Source: Serratia marcescens
GTDB taxonomy: Bacteria; Pseudomonadota; Gammaproteobacteria; Enterobacterales; Enterobacteriaceae
Direction of reading: 5' to 3'
Assembly: GCA_015548865.1 (NCBI GenBank)
Contig: JADMXW010000006.1
Span: 1-64,000 of the forward strand
Length of the DNA stretch: 64,000 bases
Part shown: positions 56,399 through 64,000 of the stretch, piece by piece
Layout: every line of letters begins with the position of its first letter
How positions within the stretch are numbered: position 1 is the stretch's first letter
Notes under the pieces: model-generated
Told to the model about the DNA's origin: nothing
Seen by the model: only the letters and a program-made list of their open reading frames with translations
The model's database searches: none
Program-made: the position numbers and the translations under genes

Positions 56399-57321
56399 TG
56401 ATTAAATCCTTTGGCGATGGTGTTTACCGTGGTTTGCAACAAATCCAGGTAGGTGGGAACTGGGCCTTTTTCATTGGATAACGAGTCAACATACAGTACG
56501 CCGCCATACTTGGCGCCGGTCTCTTTACTGACCTGTTTGGCCGGTTTGTCAGAGATGGTGCTTTCACTGAATACCACAGGGATGTGTTTTTCCCGCACGA
56601 TATCTATTACGCGGCGTACTTGCTGGGGAGATCCTTGTTCATCGGCATTGATGGGCCAGAGGTAGACCTCGTTGAATTGATAATCCGTGGTGAGGTAGCT
56701 AAAGGCCCCCTCGCTGGTGACCAGCCAACGCTGTGCTTCAGGGATCCGTGCCAAGCGTTCGCGCAGTGGGGCATCCAGCGCTTTTATTTTTTCTGCATAG
56801 GCTTTTGCGTTACGGTTATAGACCTCGGCATTATCAGGATCGTATTTCACTAATCCCTGGCGAATATTTTCTACGTAAACCAATGCGTTGCTGGGAGACA
56901 TCCAAGCGTGTGGGTTAGGGTTGCCGTTATAGGTACCTTCACGGATGGGCAGTGGTGTGATCCCCTCAGTCACCGTAACGGCGGGCACATCTTTGATATT
57001 TTCGAAGAAACGGCTAAACCATCGTTCCAGATTCAAGCCATTCCATAAGATGAGGTCAGCAGACTGCGCTTTGACAATATCACGTGGCGTTGGCTGATAA
57101 TCATGGATTTCTGCACCTGGCTTGGTGATGGATTCCACAATTGCTGCATCTCCTGCAACGTTCTGCGCGATATCCTGAATAATGGTGAAGGTTGTCACCA
57201 CTTTGAGTTTGTCTTTGGCATTCGCTGGTGAAACGAGGGTGAAAGCAGCGAAGAGCGCCAGGGGCAGGGTAAGCTTTAACATCCGAGAAAGTGTGAAGGC
57301 CTGAAAGAAACGCATAGACAT
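56395..57321 (-). CDS. sitA: Manganese/iron-binding periplasmic protein SitA
   Basis: The 308-residue cluster A-I binding protein has a signal region (about 14-36, [20 protein letters not shown]) and metal ligands in [11 protein letters not shown] (His), NPHAWMSP (His), TSEGAF (Glu) and YVDSLS (Asp). It is first in sitABCD. A Fur-like box lies upstream at 57352. Confidence 0.95.
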   Translation of the reverse strand: MSMRFFQAFTLSRMLKLTLPLALFAAFTLVSPANAKDKLKVVTTFTIIQDIAQNVAGDAAIVESITKPGAEIHDYQPTPRDIVKAQSADLILWNGLNLERWFSRFFENIKDVPAVTVTEGITPLPIREGTYNGNPNPHAWMSPSNALVYVENIRQGLVKYDPDNAEVYNRNAKAYAEKIKALDAPLRERLARIPEAQRWLVTSEGAFSYLTTDYQFNEVYLWPINADEQGSPQQVRRVIDIVREKHIPVVFSESTISDKPAKQVSKETGAKYGGVLYVDSLSNEKGPVPTYLDLLQTTVNTIAKGFNQ

Positions 57322-57351
57322 ATCCTTACAAATCGCGATGGGTTAATCATT

Positions 57352-57373
57352 AAATGAAAATAATTCTCAATCG
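57352..57373 (-). promoter_or_regulatory. Fur-like box upstream of sitABCD
   Basis: AATGAAAATAATTCTCAATC resembles the Fur consensus (GATAATGATAATCATTATC) across most positions and lies 30-50 bp before sitA. No MntR palindrome was recognised. Confidence 0.7.
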
Positions 57374-57674
57374 CATTTAAGTCAAGTGTCACTTACCGTA
57401 ACTGCGATGCCGAGAACCCGTTTTACTCCACCCTGTGTATTTGCGCGATCTATGCATATCGTGAACGTTACCCTGTTGTAAAATCGTGATCCCAGTTAAC
57501 AAATCTTACTTAACGTAACGAATGAAGTCTAACTGTTGCTGCTCTGTTTATGGTGTTTTTTCATCGGCAGCAAAATGATGAATAGTGGCACAACAAGCGT
57601 AAACAAAAATGCTAAGTGGCCGATATACAAAAAAGTGTGCAATGGAAGTATGCGATGTTGGGAGGGTAATCGCA
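57374..57674. other. Intergenic region left of the small membrane ORF
   Basis: On the minus strand 57532-57650 a frame reads HLAFLFTLVVPLFIILLP followed by a basic tail, but it has no acceptable start or ribosome-binding site. Otherwise nothing was identified. Confidence 0.4.
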
Positions 57675-57770
57675 ATGGGAGCTAAATCAGAAAGGCGCTG
57701 GAAGTTAGCCAGTATCATTTTATTGGTTGTACTTGCATTATTAATTGGCGTGATGGTTCAAGGGTATTAA
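57675..57770 (+). CDS. 31-residue single-helix membrane protein
   Basis: The ORF encodes MGAKSERRWKLASIILLVVL followed by ALLIGVMVQGY. It has a basic N-terminus and one hydrophobic helix of about 18 residues. GGAGGG lies 8 nt before the ATG, an excellent ribosome-binding site. I do not recognise a family; it sits about 370 bp before yobF-cspC. The positive-inside pattern predicts an N-in orientation. Confidence 0.55.
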   Translation: MGAKSERRWKLASIILLVVLALLIGVMVQGY

Positions 57771-58141
57771 TGGATCATACTAAGAGGAAAGTGCGGCACG
57801 TGATGCATTTTCCTCCTGGTAGCATAATAATAAGAAATTGCTCCTTTTATTTTCTTATCGCGAATTGGTTCTAAATTTATAACATTTTGCTATGGAAAAG
57901 ATGTACTAACAGTAGCAAGGTTGATTAACAAGTTACATTTGTTGGATTAATAGATAAAACCACAAATATTCAGTAGGTTAACTGTAGGTCTCATGTGACG
58001 TTAACAGTGTGTTTCATAGGGCTGTTACAGGGTTTGAGGCCTTATTCTGTGCGGCACGTCCGTGACTGAAGAAAAATGGCTTGCCATCGTTTTCAGAGTG
58101 TGTAATAACGCATCTGGGTGAAACGAGGTACAGTTCTGTAT
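57771..58141. other. Leader region of yobF-cspC
   Basis: AT-rich sequence that should contain the yobF-cspC promoter and a long 5' untranslated region. No further gene or clear operator was found. Confidence 0.5.
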
Positions 58142-58237
58142 ATGAGTGGCATTTTCAGTAAGGAAGTTAATGATACAACCGTTAGCGTTGCGCACTACTT
58201 CTCTGCCGATCCTTATCTTAGTGCCTCAAAGCAGTAA
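58142..58237 (+). CDS. yobF: YobF-family small protein
   Basis: The 31-residue ORF begins [20 protein letters not shown] and continues [18 protein letters not shown] and the FSADPYxxAS segment match E. coli YobF (DUF2527), which precedes cspC in the same operon. The E. coli protein is longer (47 residues). A GAGG lies 12-14 nt upstream. Confidence 0.75.
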   Translation: MSGIFSKEVNDTTVSVAHYFSADPYLSASKQ

Positions 58238-58299
58238 CGACTTTGGTTTGTCTGTATAACGCCTTTGGGCGGTTTAAACAATTAAAGGAAATGTGTAAA

Positions 58300-58509
58300 A
58301 TGGCAAAGATTAAAGGTCAGGTTAAGTGGTTCAATGAGTCCAAAGGTTTTGGTTTCATTACGCCTGCTGACGGCAGCAAAGACGTGTTCGTTCATTTCTC
58401 TGCAATCCAAGGTACCGGTTTTAAAACGCTGGCTGAAGGCCAGAGCGTAGAGTTCGAAATTCAAGACGGTCAGAAAGGTCCTTCTGCTGTTAACGTAACC
58501 ACGCTGTAA
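58300..58509 (+). CDS. cspC: Cold-shock-family RNA-binding protein CspC
   Basis: This 69-residue protein begins [20 protein letters not shown], with RNP1 (KGFGFI) and RNP2 (VFVHF). It is almost identical to E. coli CspC, a constitutive RNA chaperone affecting stress mRNA stability. AAAGGAA precedes the ATG at 58300. A terminator follows. Confidence 0.96.
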   Translation: MAKIKGQVKWFNESKGFGFITPADGSKDVFVHFSAIQGTGFKTLAEGQSVEFEIQDGQKGPSAVNVTTL

Positions 58510-58526
58510 TTTACCGTTCCCGGTGC

Positions 58527-58552
58527 AAAACCCGCCATGGTGCGGGTTTTTT
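58527..58552 (+). terminator. Rho-independent terminator after cspC
   Basis: Stem AAAACCCGC / GCGGGTTTT with loop CATGGT and two more T. Confidence 0.93.
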
Positions 58553-58618
58553 GTTTTCTCTCCTTTCACTGACCTTGTATCTGTATTTGTGTTTATTTCT
58601 CTGTAGGAAAATATGTTC

Positions 58619-59428
58619 ATGTTTTATCAATGTCCGCTCTGTCACCAGCCGTTAATGGCGAGCGATCGTCAGTTGTCGTGTGGTACTCATCACTTCGATC
58701 GTGCGAGAGAGGGATACGTCAATCTGTTACCGGTACAGTTTAAGCGTTCTAAAATGCCCGGTGATAATGCAGAGATGATGCGTGCTCGTCGCCTATTTCT
58801 CGATGCTGGACACTATCAGCCGTTGCAGACTGCATTACTGCAACATAGCGATCGCGTGCTTTCTTCACAGGCGCAGGCATTGCTGGATATTGGCTGCGGT
58901 GAAGGATATTACACAGGGGCGCTGGCTGAACACTTACCTGCTATACAGGTTTATGGCTTGGATATCTCTAAGGCGGCCATTCAGCGGGCTGCAAAACGCT
59001 ATTCCCAAGTTGAATTTTGTGTTGCCTCAAGCCGTCGGTTACCGTTTGGCAATGCAGCGCTGGATGGGATATTGAAAATTTATGCACCTTGCGATGGTGA
59101 TGAACTGGCCAGAACCGTAAAAGCGCAAGGGTGGGTCATTACCGTTTCTCCCGGCCCACGGCATCTCTTCCAATTGAAAGCGCAGGTCTATGACGCTGTC
59201 ATTCTACATCCGATAAAAGCAGAGGTTCTGCCAGGGTTCACACTGCAAGAAGAACAGACGCTGGCTTACTGGATGTCATTGCGGGGAGATGAAGCTGCCT
59301 CACTGCTGCAAATGACGCCGTTTGCCTGGCGTGCAGCTCAAGAGGTGAGACAGCGACTTTTGGACGCTGACAACTTTCAGTGTGAAACGGACTTTATTAT
59401 TCGTTTTCATCAGCGCAATGAGGACTAA
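58619..59428 (+). CDS. rlmA: 23S rRNA (guanine-745-N1) methyltransferase
   Basis: The enzyme is about 269 residues, with an N-terminal zinc site (CPLC, then Cys and His in SCGTHHF) and a SAM-binding Rossmann domain ([21 protein letters not shown]). It methylates G745 of 23S rRNA. Starting at 58619 puts the first zinc cysteine at position 5 as in E. coli; an ATG two codons earlier (58613) is also possible. Confidence 0.93.
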   Translation: MFYQCPLCHQPLMASDRQLSCGTHHFDRAREGYVNLLPVQFKRSKMPGDNAEMMRARRLFLDAGHYQPLQTALLQHSDRVLSSQAQALLDIGCGEGYYTGALAEHLPAIQVYGLDISKAAIQRAAKRYSQVEFCVASSRRLPFGNAALDGILKIYAPCDGDELARTVKAQGWVITVSPGPRHLFQLKAQVYDAVILHPIKAEVLPGFTLQEEQTLAYWMSLRGDEAASLLQMTPFAWRAAQEVRQRLLDADNFQCETDFIIRFHQRNED

Positions 59429-59460
59429 AAAGAGAGGAGGGACACAGGCTCCTCCTCTCT
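59428..59460 (-). terminator. Terminator of mntP
   Basis: Perfect ten-base stem AGAGAGGAGG / CCTCCTCTCT; on the minus strand it is followed by TTTTTAG. Confidence 0.85.
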
Positions 59461-59527
59461 GGTGTAATGCGAGTCTTTGCCTAACGGATTGTCGTTCCGT
59501 GTTGTTCTCCCACAGGGAGTTTAGGTA

Positions 59528-60103
59528 TCAAGCGACGCTGAACAGGTGCTCATAGAGAATATTGCTACCTATTCCAATCAACACCACACCACCGAAAATC
59601 TCAGCCTTTTTGCCCATCAGTGGGCCGATATAGCGGCCAATCAGCATACCCAATGTTACCATAATCATCGTCGCGCAACCGATGACCATTGCGGTATGGA
59701 AGATATTCACTTGTAAAAACGCCAGGCCTACACCAATCGCCATTGCATCAAGGCTGGTGGCTATGGCCGTGCAAATCAAGGCAAACAGCGTGTGGCGGCG
59801 AACCGGTTCATCATTATTCTCTGCATGCGAGGTACGCATGCCTTCCATGATCATCCGTCCACCCAAAATGACTAACAGTGTGAAAGCAACCCAATGGTCC
59901 CATTCAAGGATATACTGGCTGGCAAAGAAACCCAGAGCCCAACCTATCAGTGGGGTAATCGCTTCAATTAGCCCAAAGATCAGACCCGTGCGAATCGCAT
60001 CTCGAAAACGTGGTTTGTGTAGGACGGCACCTTTACCGATAGACGCAGCAAACGCATCCATCGACATGCCAAAAGCAAGAATGAGTGTAGCAGAAAGGTT
60101 CAT
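59528..60103 (-). CDS. mntP: Manganese efflux pump MntP
   Basis: The transporter is about 191 residues, with six membrane helices in two homologous halves: [20 protein letters not shown] and [20 protein letters not shown], each with the conserved Asp. It exports Mn(II). ATG 60103 is chosen by comparison with E. coli MntP. A yybP-ykoY riboswitch occupies the leader. Confidence 0.93.
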   Translation of the reverse strand: MNLSATLILAFGMSMDAFAASIGKGAVLHKPRFRDAIRTGLIFGLIEAITPLIGWALGFFASQYILEWDHWVAFTLLVILGGRMIMEGMRTSHAENNDEPVRRHTLFALICTAIATSLDAMAIGVGLAFLQVNIFHTAMVIGCATMIMVTLGMLIGRYIGPLMGKKAEIFGGVVLIGIGSNILYEHLFSVA

Positions 60104-60532
60104 AGTAATAGCCTCGGCTGGGCGATTCTCCATATCCACATGTCGCCTTCCCAACCCAAATAGGGGACATGTGTCTATGGTCTCGCCTGCATCACTGCCG
60201 CCCGCACCACGTTTTAGCTATACCGCCTGCTGAATCCTCTTACGGTATAAAACGAGTATGTTGATACGGGCATTTCTGAATCCGATATTCAGAAATTGGC
60301 TACTCCCCAAATGACGGCGCAACCTTATCATAATATTTACGCGTGAAACAACCGATAAAAAGCAGGGATTTCATTATTTATGTTTTAAATGTAATTGATA
60401 ATTGTTTTCATTATCATGTGCGGCATGAAATTCACAAAATAATAACAGTGTTAACAGGGTTAAATATGACCTGATGTTATGTGGTTACTGACTAAAAAAA
60501 CAGATTTTATGAAAAAAAACAATTTGTTCAAC
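60104..60532. other. mntP leader and region before yobD
   Basis: The right part (to about 60310) is the mntP riboswitch and then its promoter. 60340-60532 is AT-rich without a recognisable gene. Confidence 0.6.
60128..60310 (-). ncRNA. yybP-ykoY manganese riboswitch
   Basis: On the minus strand the leader reads ATTTGGGGAGTAGCC at its 5' end, then a hairpin (TTTCTGAAT / ATTCAGAAA), and near the 3' end GATGCAGGCGAGACC and GGGAAGGCGACATG. GGGGAGUAG and GAGACC are the conserved metal-site segments of the yybP-ykoY family, which senses Mn(II) and turns on mntP. Ends are approximate. Confidence 0.88.
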
Positions 60533-60991
60533 TCATTGATTTTCAATCATAAATTTATATATTTTTTCAAGATCGTCTAATTGTTGCACATTGATCAGCA
60601 AGCGACGTTTTTCTAGTTCAATCACTAATACACCGTCTTCGGATAAATTCATGTTACGAATGCGGGTATAAGAAATAAAGATGTTGCCATATATAAATCC
60701 GGTCGCTTTGAATAACAATTTTGGTCGACGAATATAAGAGAGATAAACGGATATCACGATCAGGGATATTAATAACGTGGTTGTTAATACCGTTCCGTTA
60801 TGAATGATGTTCTGATAGATAAGAATACCAATAAGACCGATGAAAATCAGCGTATCCAGGCGATTGCTGCGACGTAAGGGCACCTGCAAACGAGTTCCAC
60901 CTTGGCGTAGCGGTTGGATAAATTCATCAAAAATGGCATAGACCAACATAAGCGCAATAACGACAACCAGCACAATATCCGTTGTTGACAT
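60533..60991 (-). CDS. yobD: DUF986 family membrane protein YobD
   Basis: The 152-residue protein has an N-terminal helix ([20 protein letters not shown]), two further hydrophobic segments and a conserved C-terminus ([30 protein letters not shown]). It matches E. coli YobD, which lies between manZ and mntP there as well. ATG 60991 is chosen by that comparison. Function unknown. Confidence 0.9.
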   Translation of the reverse strand: MSTTDIVLVVVIALMLVYAIFDEFIQPLRQGGTRLQVPLRRSNRLDTLIFIGLIGILIYQNIIHNGTVLTTTLLISLIVISVYLSYIRRPKLLFKATGFIYGNIFISYTRIRNMNLSEDGVLVIELEKRRLLINVQQLDDLEKIYKFMIENQ

Positions 60992-61147
60992 AGCATTCCC
61001 CTGAGTCTTCGCGTTAAGTAGGTAGCACTCGTACAGCGTAAAAGAAAGGACGCGGCGTTGGTCACGGCGCGTCCGATAGTTTATCACAGGCTTACCGATG
61101 ATGAGCGGCACAAACTCCGCACATCGCCATTGCCAAAGGCGTATGGG

Positions 61148-61999
61148 TTAAACCCCCAGCAGACCAATCCAGTAGCCAAAGATACCGATGGCGAAGAAGC
61201 CAATAATTAGCCACAGCGCGTTAACCTTACGGCGCAATAGCCACATACAGCCAAATGTCAGTAACAGTGGTACTAATCCAGGCATCAACTGATCGAGAAT
61301 GGATTGCACCGTGGTGACGGTTGTCTCACCGTTTTGGTTGGTAACCCGTGAGACCACCATCGGGATGTTTACATGGGTCCACTTGTTAACCAACGCCCCC
61401 ATCACAAACAGGCCCAGAATAGATGCCCCCTCGGTCATCTTTTGCAGGAACCCGCCGCCCATATCGCTGACAATATCGATGCCTTTACGGTAGCCATAGG
61501 CCACACCGTAATAACGCACTAACAAACGAACCAGATTAAACAGCACAAAGAAGAGAATAGGGCCCAATAGACTACCACTCATGGCAATACCTGCACCCAG
61601 TGCGGCGAATACAGGACGCGCTGTGCCCCAGAAAATCGGATCGCCAACACCAGCCAAGGGGCCCATCAGGCCCACTTTGAGGCCGTTGATCGCGCCGTCA
61701 TCGATCGGGGCACCATTTGCGCGCTGCTCTTCCATCGCCATGGTGACACCCAGTACCGGAGCGGCTACGAAAGGCTGCGTGTTAAAAAACTCCAGGTGAC
61801 GTTTGATGGCCTGTTTGCGCTCTTCTGAATTTTCGGGATACAGGCGACGAATCACCGGCACCATAGAAAAACAGAATCCCAGCGCCTGCATACGTTCAAA
61901 GTTCCACGAGCCCTGAAACAGGTTGGAGCGAATAAACACCGCACGAATATCGCTGGGCGTCAGTTTTTTCTCTTGCGTTGAATCAACCATTTCTTTCAC
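61148..61999 (-). CDS. manZ: Mannose PTS enzyme IID
   Basis: This 283-residue membrane component of the mannose permease includes SNLFQGSWNFERMQALGFCF, GLMGPLAGVGDPIFWG and the C-terminal membrane segments. With ManY it forms the channel and passes mannose, glucose and related sugars. The start may be here or three codons later. It follows manY by 5 bp. Confidence 0.96.
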   Translation of the reverse strand: MKEMVDSTQEKKLTPSDIRAVFIRSNLFQGSWNFERMQALGFCFSMVPVIRRLYPENSEERKQAIKRHLEFFNTQPFVAAPVLGVTMAMEEQRANGAPIDDGAINGLKVGLMGPLAGVGDPIFWGTARPVFAALGAGIAMSGSLLGPILFFVLFNLVRLLVRYYGVAYGYRKGIDIVSDMGGGFLQKMTEGASILGLFVMGALVNKWTHVNIPMVVSRVTNQNGETTVTTVQSILDQLMPGLVPLLLTFGCMWLLRRKVNALWLIIGFFAIGIFGYWIGLLGV

Positions 62000-62004
62000 C
62001 CCTG

Positions 62005-62805
62005 TTAGTCCAGTTCATTATCAAGGTCGTTGCTGCCCTGCGCGGCGACGGGTTGCCCCTGTGCCTTGTTGTATTTAGGGCTTAACTGGATATACATAAT
62101 CGCCATTACGATGCCGATAACACCCAGAGCAACCAGGTTGAACTGAGTAAATGCTGCGGTTACGAAGCCGAGGTAGAAGAATGGCATCAGGTAGCCTGCA
62201 CGCATCATATTGATAACCATCGCATAACCGACAACGACGATCATACCACCCGCAATGTTCAGCCCATTGGTCACAACTTCTGGAATCGAGTTCAGCAGGG
62301 TATGGACAGCTTCGGTACCAACGGAAACAGCGACAATCAACGCAGGAATGGCGATACGCATGGCTTGTAGCAACAGGGCCGATACGTGAATCCAACTGAT
62401 GGCGCTCAAATTGCCGCGTTCTGCTGCGCTGTCAGCTGCGTGCTGGAAGGCAACCGTAATGGTACGGACGATGATGGTCAAAACCTGACCTGCAGCGGCA
62501 AGAGGAATGGCCAGCGCAATACCCGCGCCAACGCCTTGACCGCCAGCAATAACCAGAATGGTAGAGATGATTGATGCCAGAGCAGCATCTGGTGCTACGG
62601 CAGCGCCGATATTCATCCATCCCAGTGCGATCATTTCCAGGGTCCCGCCGATGATAATCCCGGTTTGCAAGTCACCGAGCACGGCGCCAATCAACGTACA
62701 GGCAACCAGAGGACGGTGAAACTGGAACTCATCAAGAATAGACCCCATCCCCGATACGCATGAGACGAGAAATATCAGCACAAGTTGAAGTGTTGTTATC
62801 TCCAT
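62005..62805 (-). CDS. manY: Mannose PTS enzyme IIC
   Basis: The 266-residue permease component has about eight hydrophobic segments, including SCVSGMGSILDEFQFHRPLV and GGTLEMIALGWMNIGAAVAP. It follows manX after 143 bp containing a tandem repeat. Confidence 0.96.
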   Translation of the reverse strand: MEITTLQLVLIFLVSCVSGMGSILDEFQFHRPLVACTLIGAVLGDLQTGIIIGGTLEMIALGWMNIGAAVAPDAALASIISTILVIAGGQGVGAGIALAIPLAAAGQVLTIIVRTITVAFQHAADSAAERGNLSAISWIHVSALLLQAMRIAIPALIVAVSVGTEAVHTLLNSIPEVVTNGLNIAGGMIVVVGYAMVINMMRAGYLMPFFYLGFVTAAFTQFNLVALGVIGIVMAIMYIQLSPKYNKAQGQPVAAQGSNDLDNELD

Positions 62806-62838
62806 TGTACTTCTCCTATGAGAAAACTGTCTGAGTAA

Positions 62839-62874
62839 ACATTGTCTTAATAAAAAACATTGTCTTAATAAAAA
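62839..62874. repeat. Two perfect tandem 18-bp repeats between manX and manY
   Basis: ACATTGTCTTAATAAAAA occurs twice head to tail, with degenerate half copies on both sides (CTGTCTGAGTAAAC before, TGTTATCTGAATAAACAT after). Confidence 0.9.
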
Positions 62875-62948
62875 ATGTTATCTGAATAAACATAGTCGAG
62901 ACACCGCATTATCGGGCTAGCGTTCTCAATACTATGGTCTTCACCAGG

Positions 62949-63902
62949 TTAGTTATTAACCTTGGCAATCAGATCCATCATTTTAAGTTTAGAATCGGTT
63001 GATACTTTTCTGACTTCCAGTTCAATTCCACGTGCATCCAACGCTTTGAACGCTTCGATATCTTTGGCATCAATGGAGACGGCGTTATTGACCTGGGTTT
63101 TACCCTGACGGTAGGCCATGCCGCCAATATTGACGGACTTGATCTCAACGCCATTCTCGACCAGTCGCAGCACATCAGTGGGGTTAGTGAATAACAGCAT
63201 GACGCGGTCATTGGCGTATTTCGGGTTTTCATACACACGAATTGCTTTAGCAACGTCCACAACATGGGCAGTTACGCCGGGAGGGGCAACCTGCGTCAGC
63301 AACGTTTTACGCACGTTATCAGCGGCAACCTCATCACTGACGACGATAATGCGACTGACATTCGTCTCCTTGGTCCAACGAGTTGCTACCTGACCGTGAA
63401 TCAATCTGTCATCAATACGTGCGAGACCAATATTCATATGCCCACCGGGGCCAACCTGTGCTGGTGCGACGGCTTTGGGCACTGGCTTGGCGGCAGGCTC
63501 GGGTTCAGCAGCCTTCAACGCTTTTACACCCGTGCGTCCTGCTTCAAGTGCGATGGCAATCAGTTCATCGAAGGAGGGGTTGTCATCGCGCGCCATAAAC
63601 GTTTCTGCCAGCATCGGGATATTTACCCCGGCAATCACGTCATAGTTGGCTTTATCTGTTACAAGGCGGCTGGCGGCATTAAACGGGCTGCCCCCCCAGG
63701 TATCGACAAGAAACAGCACGCCAAGCGACGTATCCAACGTCTCAAGCTTAGCCTGATATTTCTCGATCAATGTTTCCGCGTTTTCACCGGGAACGAAATC
63801 AATCCAGGCAACGTTACTTTGTTCACCCAGAATCATTTCTGCCGTTTTCAGCAGCGGTCCGGCGGTGGATCCGTGAGTGCATAACATAATTGCAATACTC
63901 AC
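62949..63902 (-). CDS. manX: Mannose PTS enzyme IIAB
   Basis: The 317-residue cytoplasmic enzyme has an IIA domain (1-130, phosphorylated His10 in CTHGSTAG), an Ala-Pro linker (131-152) and an IIB domain (153-317, His169 in RIDDRLIHGQ). It relays phosphate from HPr to the sugar. The GTG start at 63900-63902 follows a perfect AGGAGG 6 nt away. Confidence 0.96.
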   Translation of the reverse strand: MSIAIMLCTHGSTAGPLLKTAEMILGEQSNVAWIDFVPGENAETLIEKYQAKLETLDTSLGVLFLVDTWGGSPFNAASRLVTDKANYDVIAGVNIPMLAETFMARDDNPSFDELIAIALEAGRTGVKALKAAEPEPAAKPVPKAVAPAQVGPGGHMNIGLARIDDRLIHGQVATRWTKETNVSRIIVVSDEVAADNVRKTLLTQVAPPGVTAHVVDVAKAIRVYENPKYANDRVMLLFTNPTDVLRLVENGVEIKSVNIGGMAYRQGKTQVNNAVSIDAKDIEAFKALDARGIELEVRKVSTDSKLKMMDLIAKVNN

Positions 63903-63940
63903 TTGCTACCTCCTCATTCTATTTAGGGGTACTCAATGCA

Positions 63941-63970
63941 TTCGGTTAAGAGCTGTGACTATTAACCGAA
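63941..63970. promoter_or_regulatory. Inverted repeat upstream of manX
   Basis: TTCGGTTAA (63941-63949) and TTAACCGAA (63962-63970) flank GAGCTGTGACTA. It lies 40-70 bp before manX, in the expected promoter or leader, and could be an operator or an mRNA stem. TGTGA in the spacer is a CRP half-site. Confidence 0.5.
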
Positions 63971-64000
63971 GTGATATCAGTATATATCCGTCATAATTCA

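Noticed and set aside
57532-57650. Minus-strand hydrophobic frame HLAFLFTLVVPLFIILLP with basic tail
   Set aside because: Looks like a small membrane protein but lacks an acceptable start codon and ribosome-binding site.

Overview
This window is from an enterobacterial soft-rot pathogen, most likely Pectobacterium. The core genes (thrS-infC-rpmI-rplT-pheM-pheST-ihfA, manXYZ-yobD-mntP-rlmA-cspC, nadE-osmE-tcyP, yniABC) read like close relatives of their E. coli counterparts. They are interleaved with a pectin-degradation regulon (kdgR, ogl, pelW, togMNAB, kdgM, paeX, kdgF, a PL10 pectate lyase) typical of Pectobacterium and Dickeya. The genus is inferred from this gene content, not from a search.

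Layout. 1-374: one end of an IS3-family (IS407/IS1222-type) element running off the left edge. 375-5320: AT-rich accessory DNA with an orphan reductase-like SDR, a small unknown gene, copies of an interspersed repeat and a secreted PL10 pectate lyase behind a class II CRP promoter. 5380-6410: lpxP plus a 24-codon YoaJ-like membrane peptide. 6800-7910: a KdgR-box-preceded SDR. 7950-12000: accessory genes (KTSC protein, a HolE/theta-like protein, a SopB/IpgD-type inositol phosphate phosphatase that looks like a type III effector, a small DUF1883-like protein). 12038-14209: a GAF-PAS-GGDEF-EAL protein. 14319-18280: the pyruvate-sensing two-component system YpdA/YpdB with its target transporter yhjX beside it. 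18486-22090: htpX, ogl, kdgR. 22113-27239: MocR regulator and divergent partner, acetyltransferase, yebO, pheP, FMN-binding protein. 27640-35004: the translation-factor cluster with thrS leader, pheM attenuator and ihfA. 34989-41925: ygbA with an NsrR operator, ABC exporter, yddG, nadE, osmE, tcyP, ydjM with a LexA box. 41983-51230: paeX, kdgM, togBANM, pelW, then divergent kdgF. 51231-53616: yniCBA. 53797-57375: sitABCD with a Fur-like box. 57675-64000: a small membrane ORF, yobF-cspC, rlmA, mntP with a yybP-ykoY manganese riboswitch, yobD and manZYX.

How the genes work together. KdgM admits oligogalacturonates through the outer membrane, PaeX removes acetyl groups, TogMNAB imports the oligomers, PelW and Ogl cleave them in the cytoplasm, KdgF acts on the unsaturated product, and KdgR represses the set through boxes visible upstream of the SDR at 7026, ogl, pelW and kdgF. 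CRP-like sites at the PL10 gene, pelW and kdgM suggest joint catabolite control. The pathway ends in pyruvate, and the pyruvate-responsive YpdAB-YhjX module lies between the KdgR-controlled loci.

No rRNA, tRNA or CRISPR array was recognised. Family assignments rest on remembered motifs and homologues; no database search was run.
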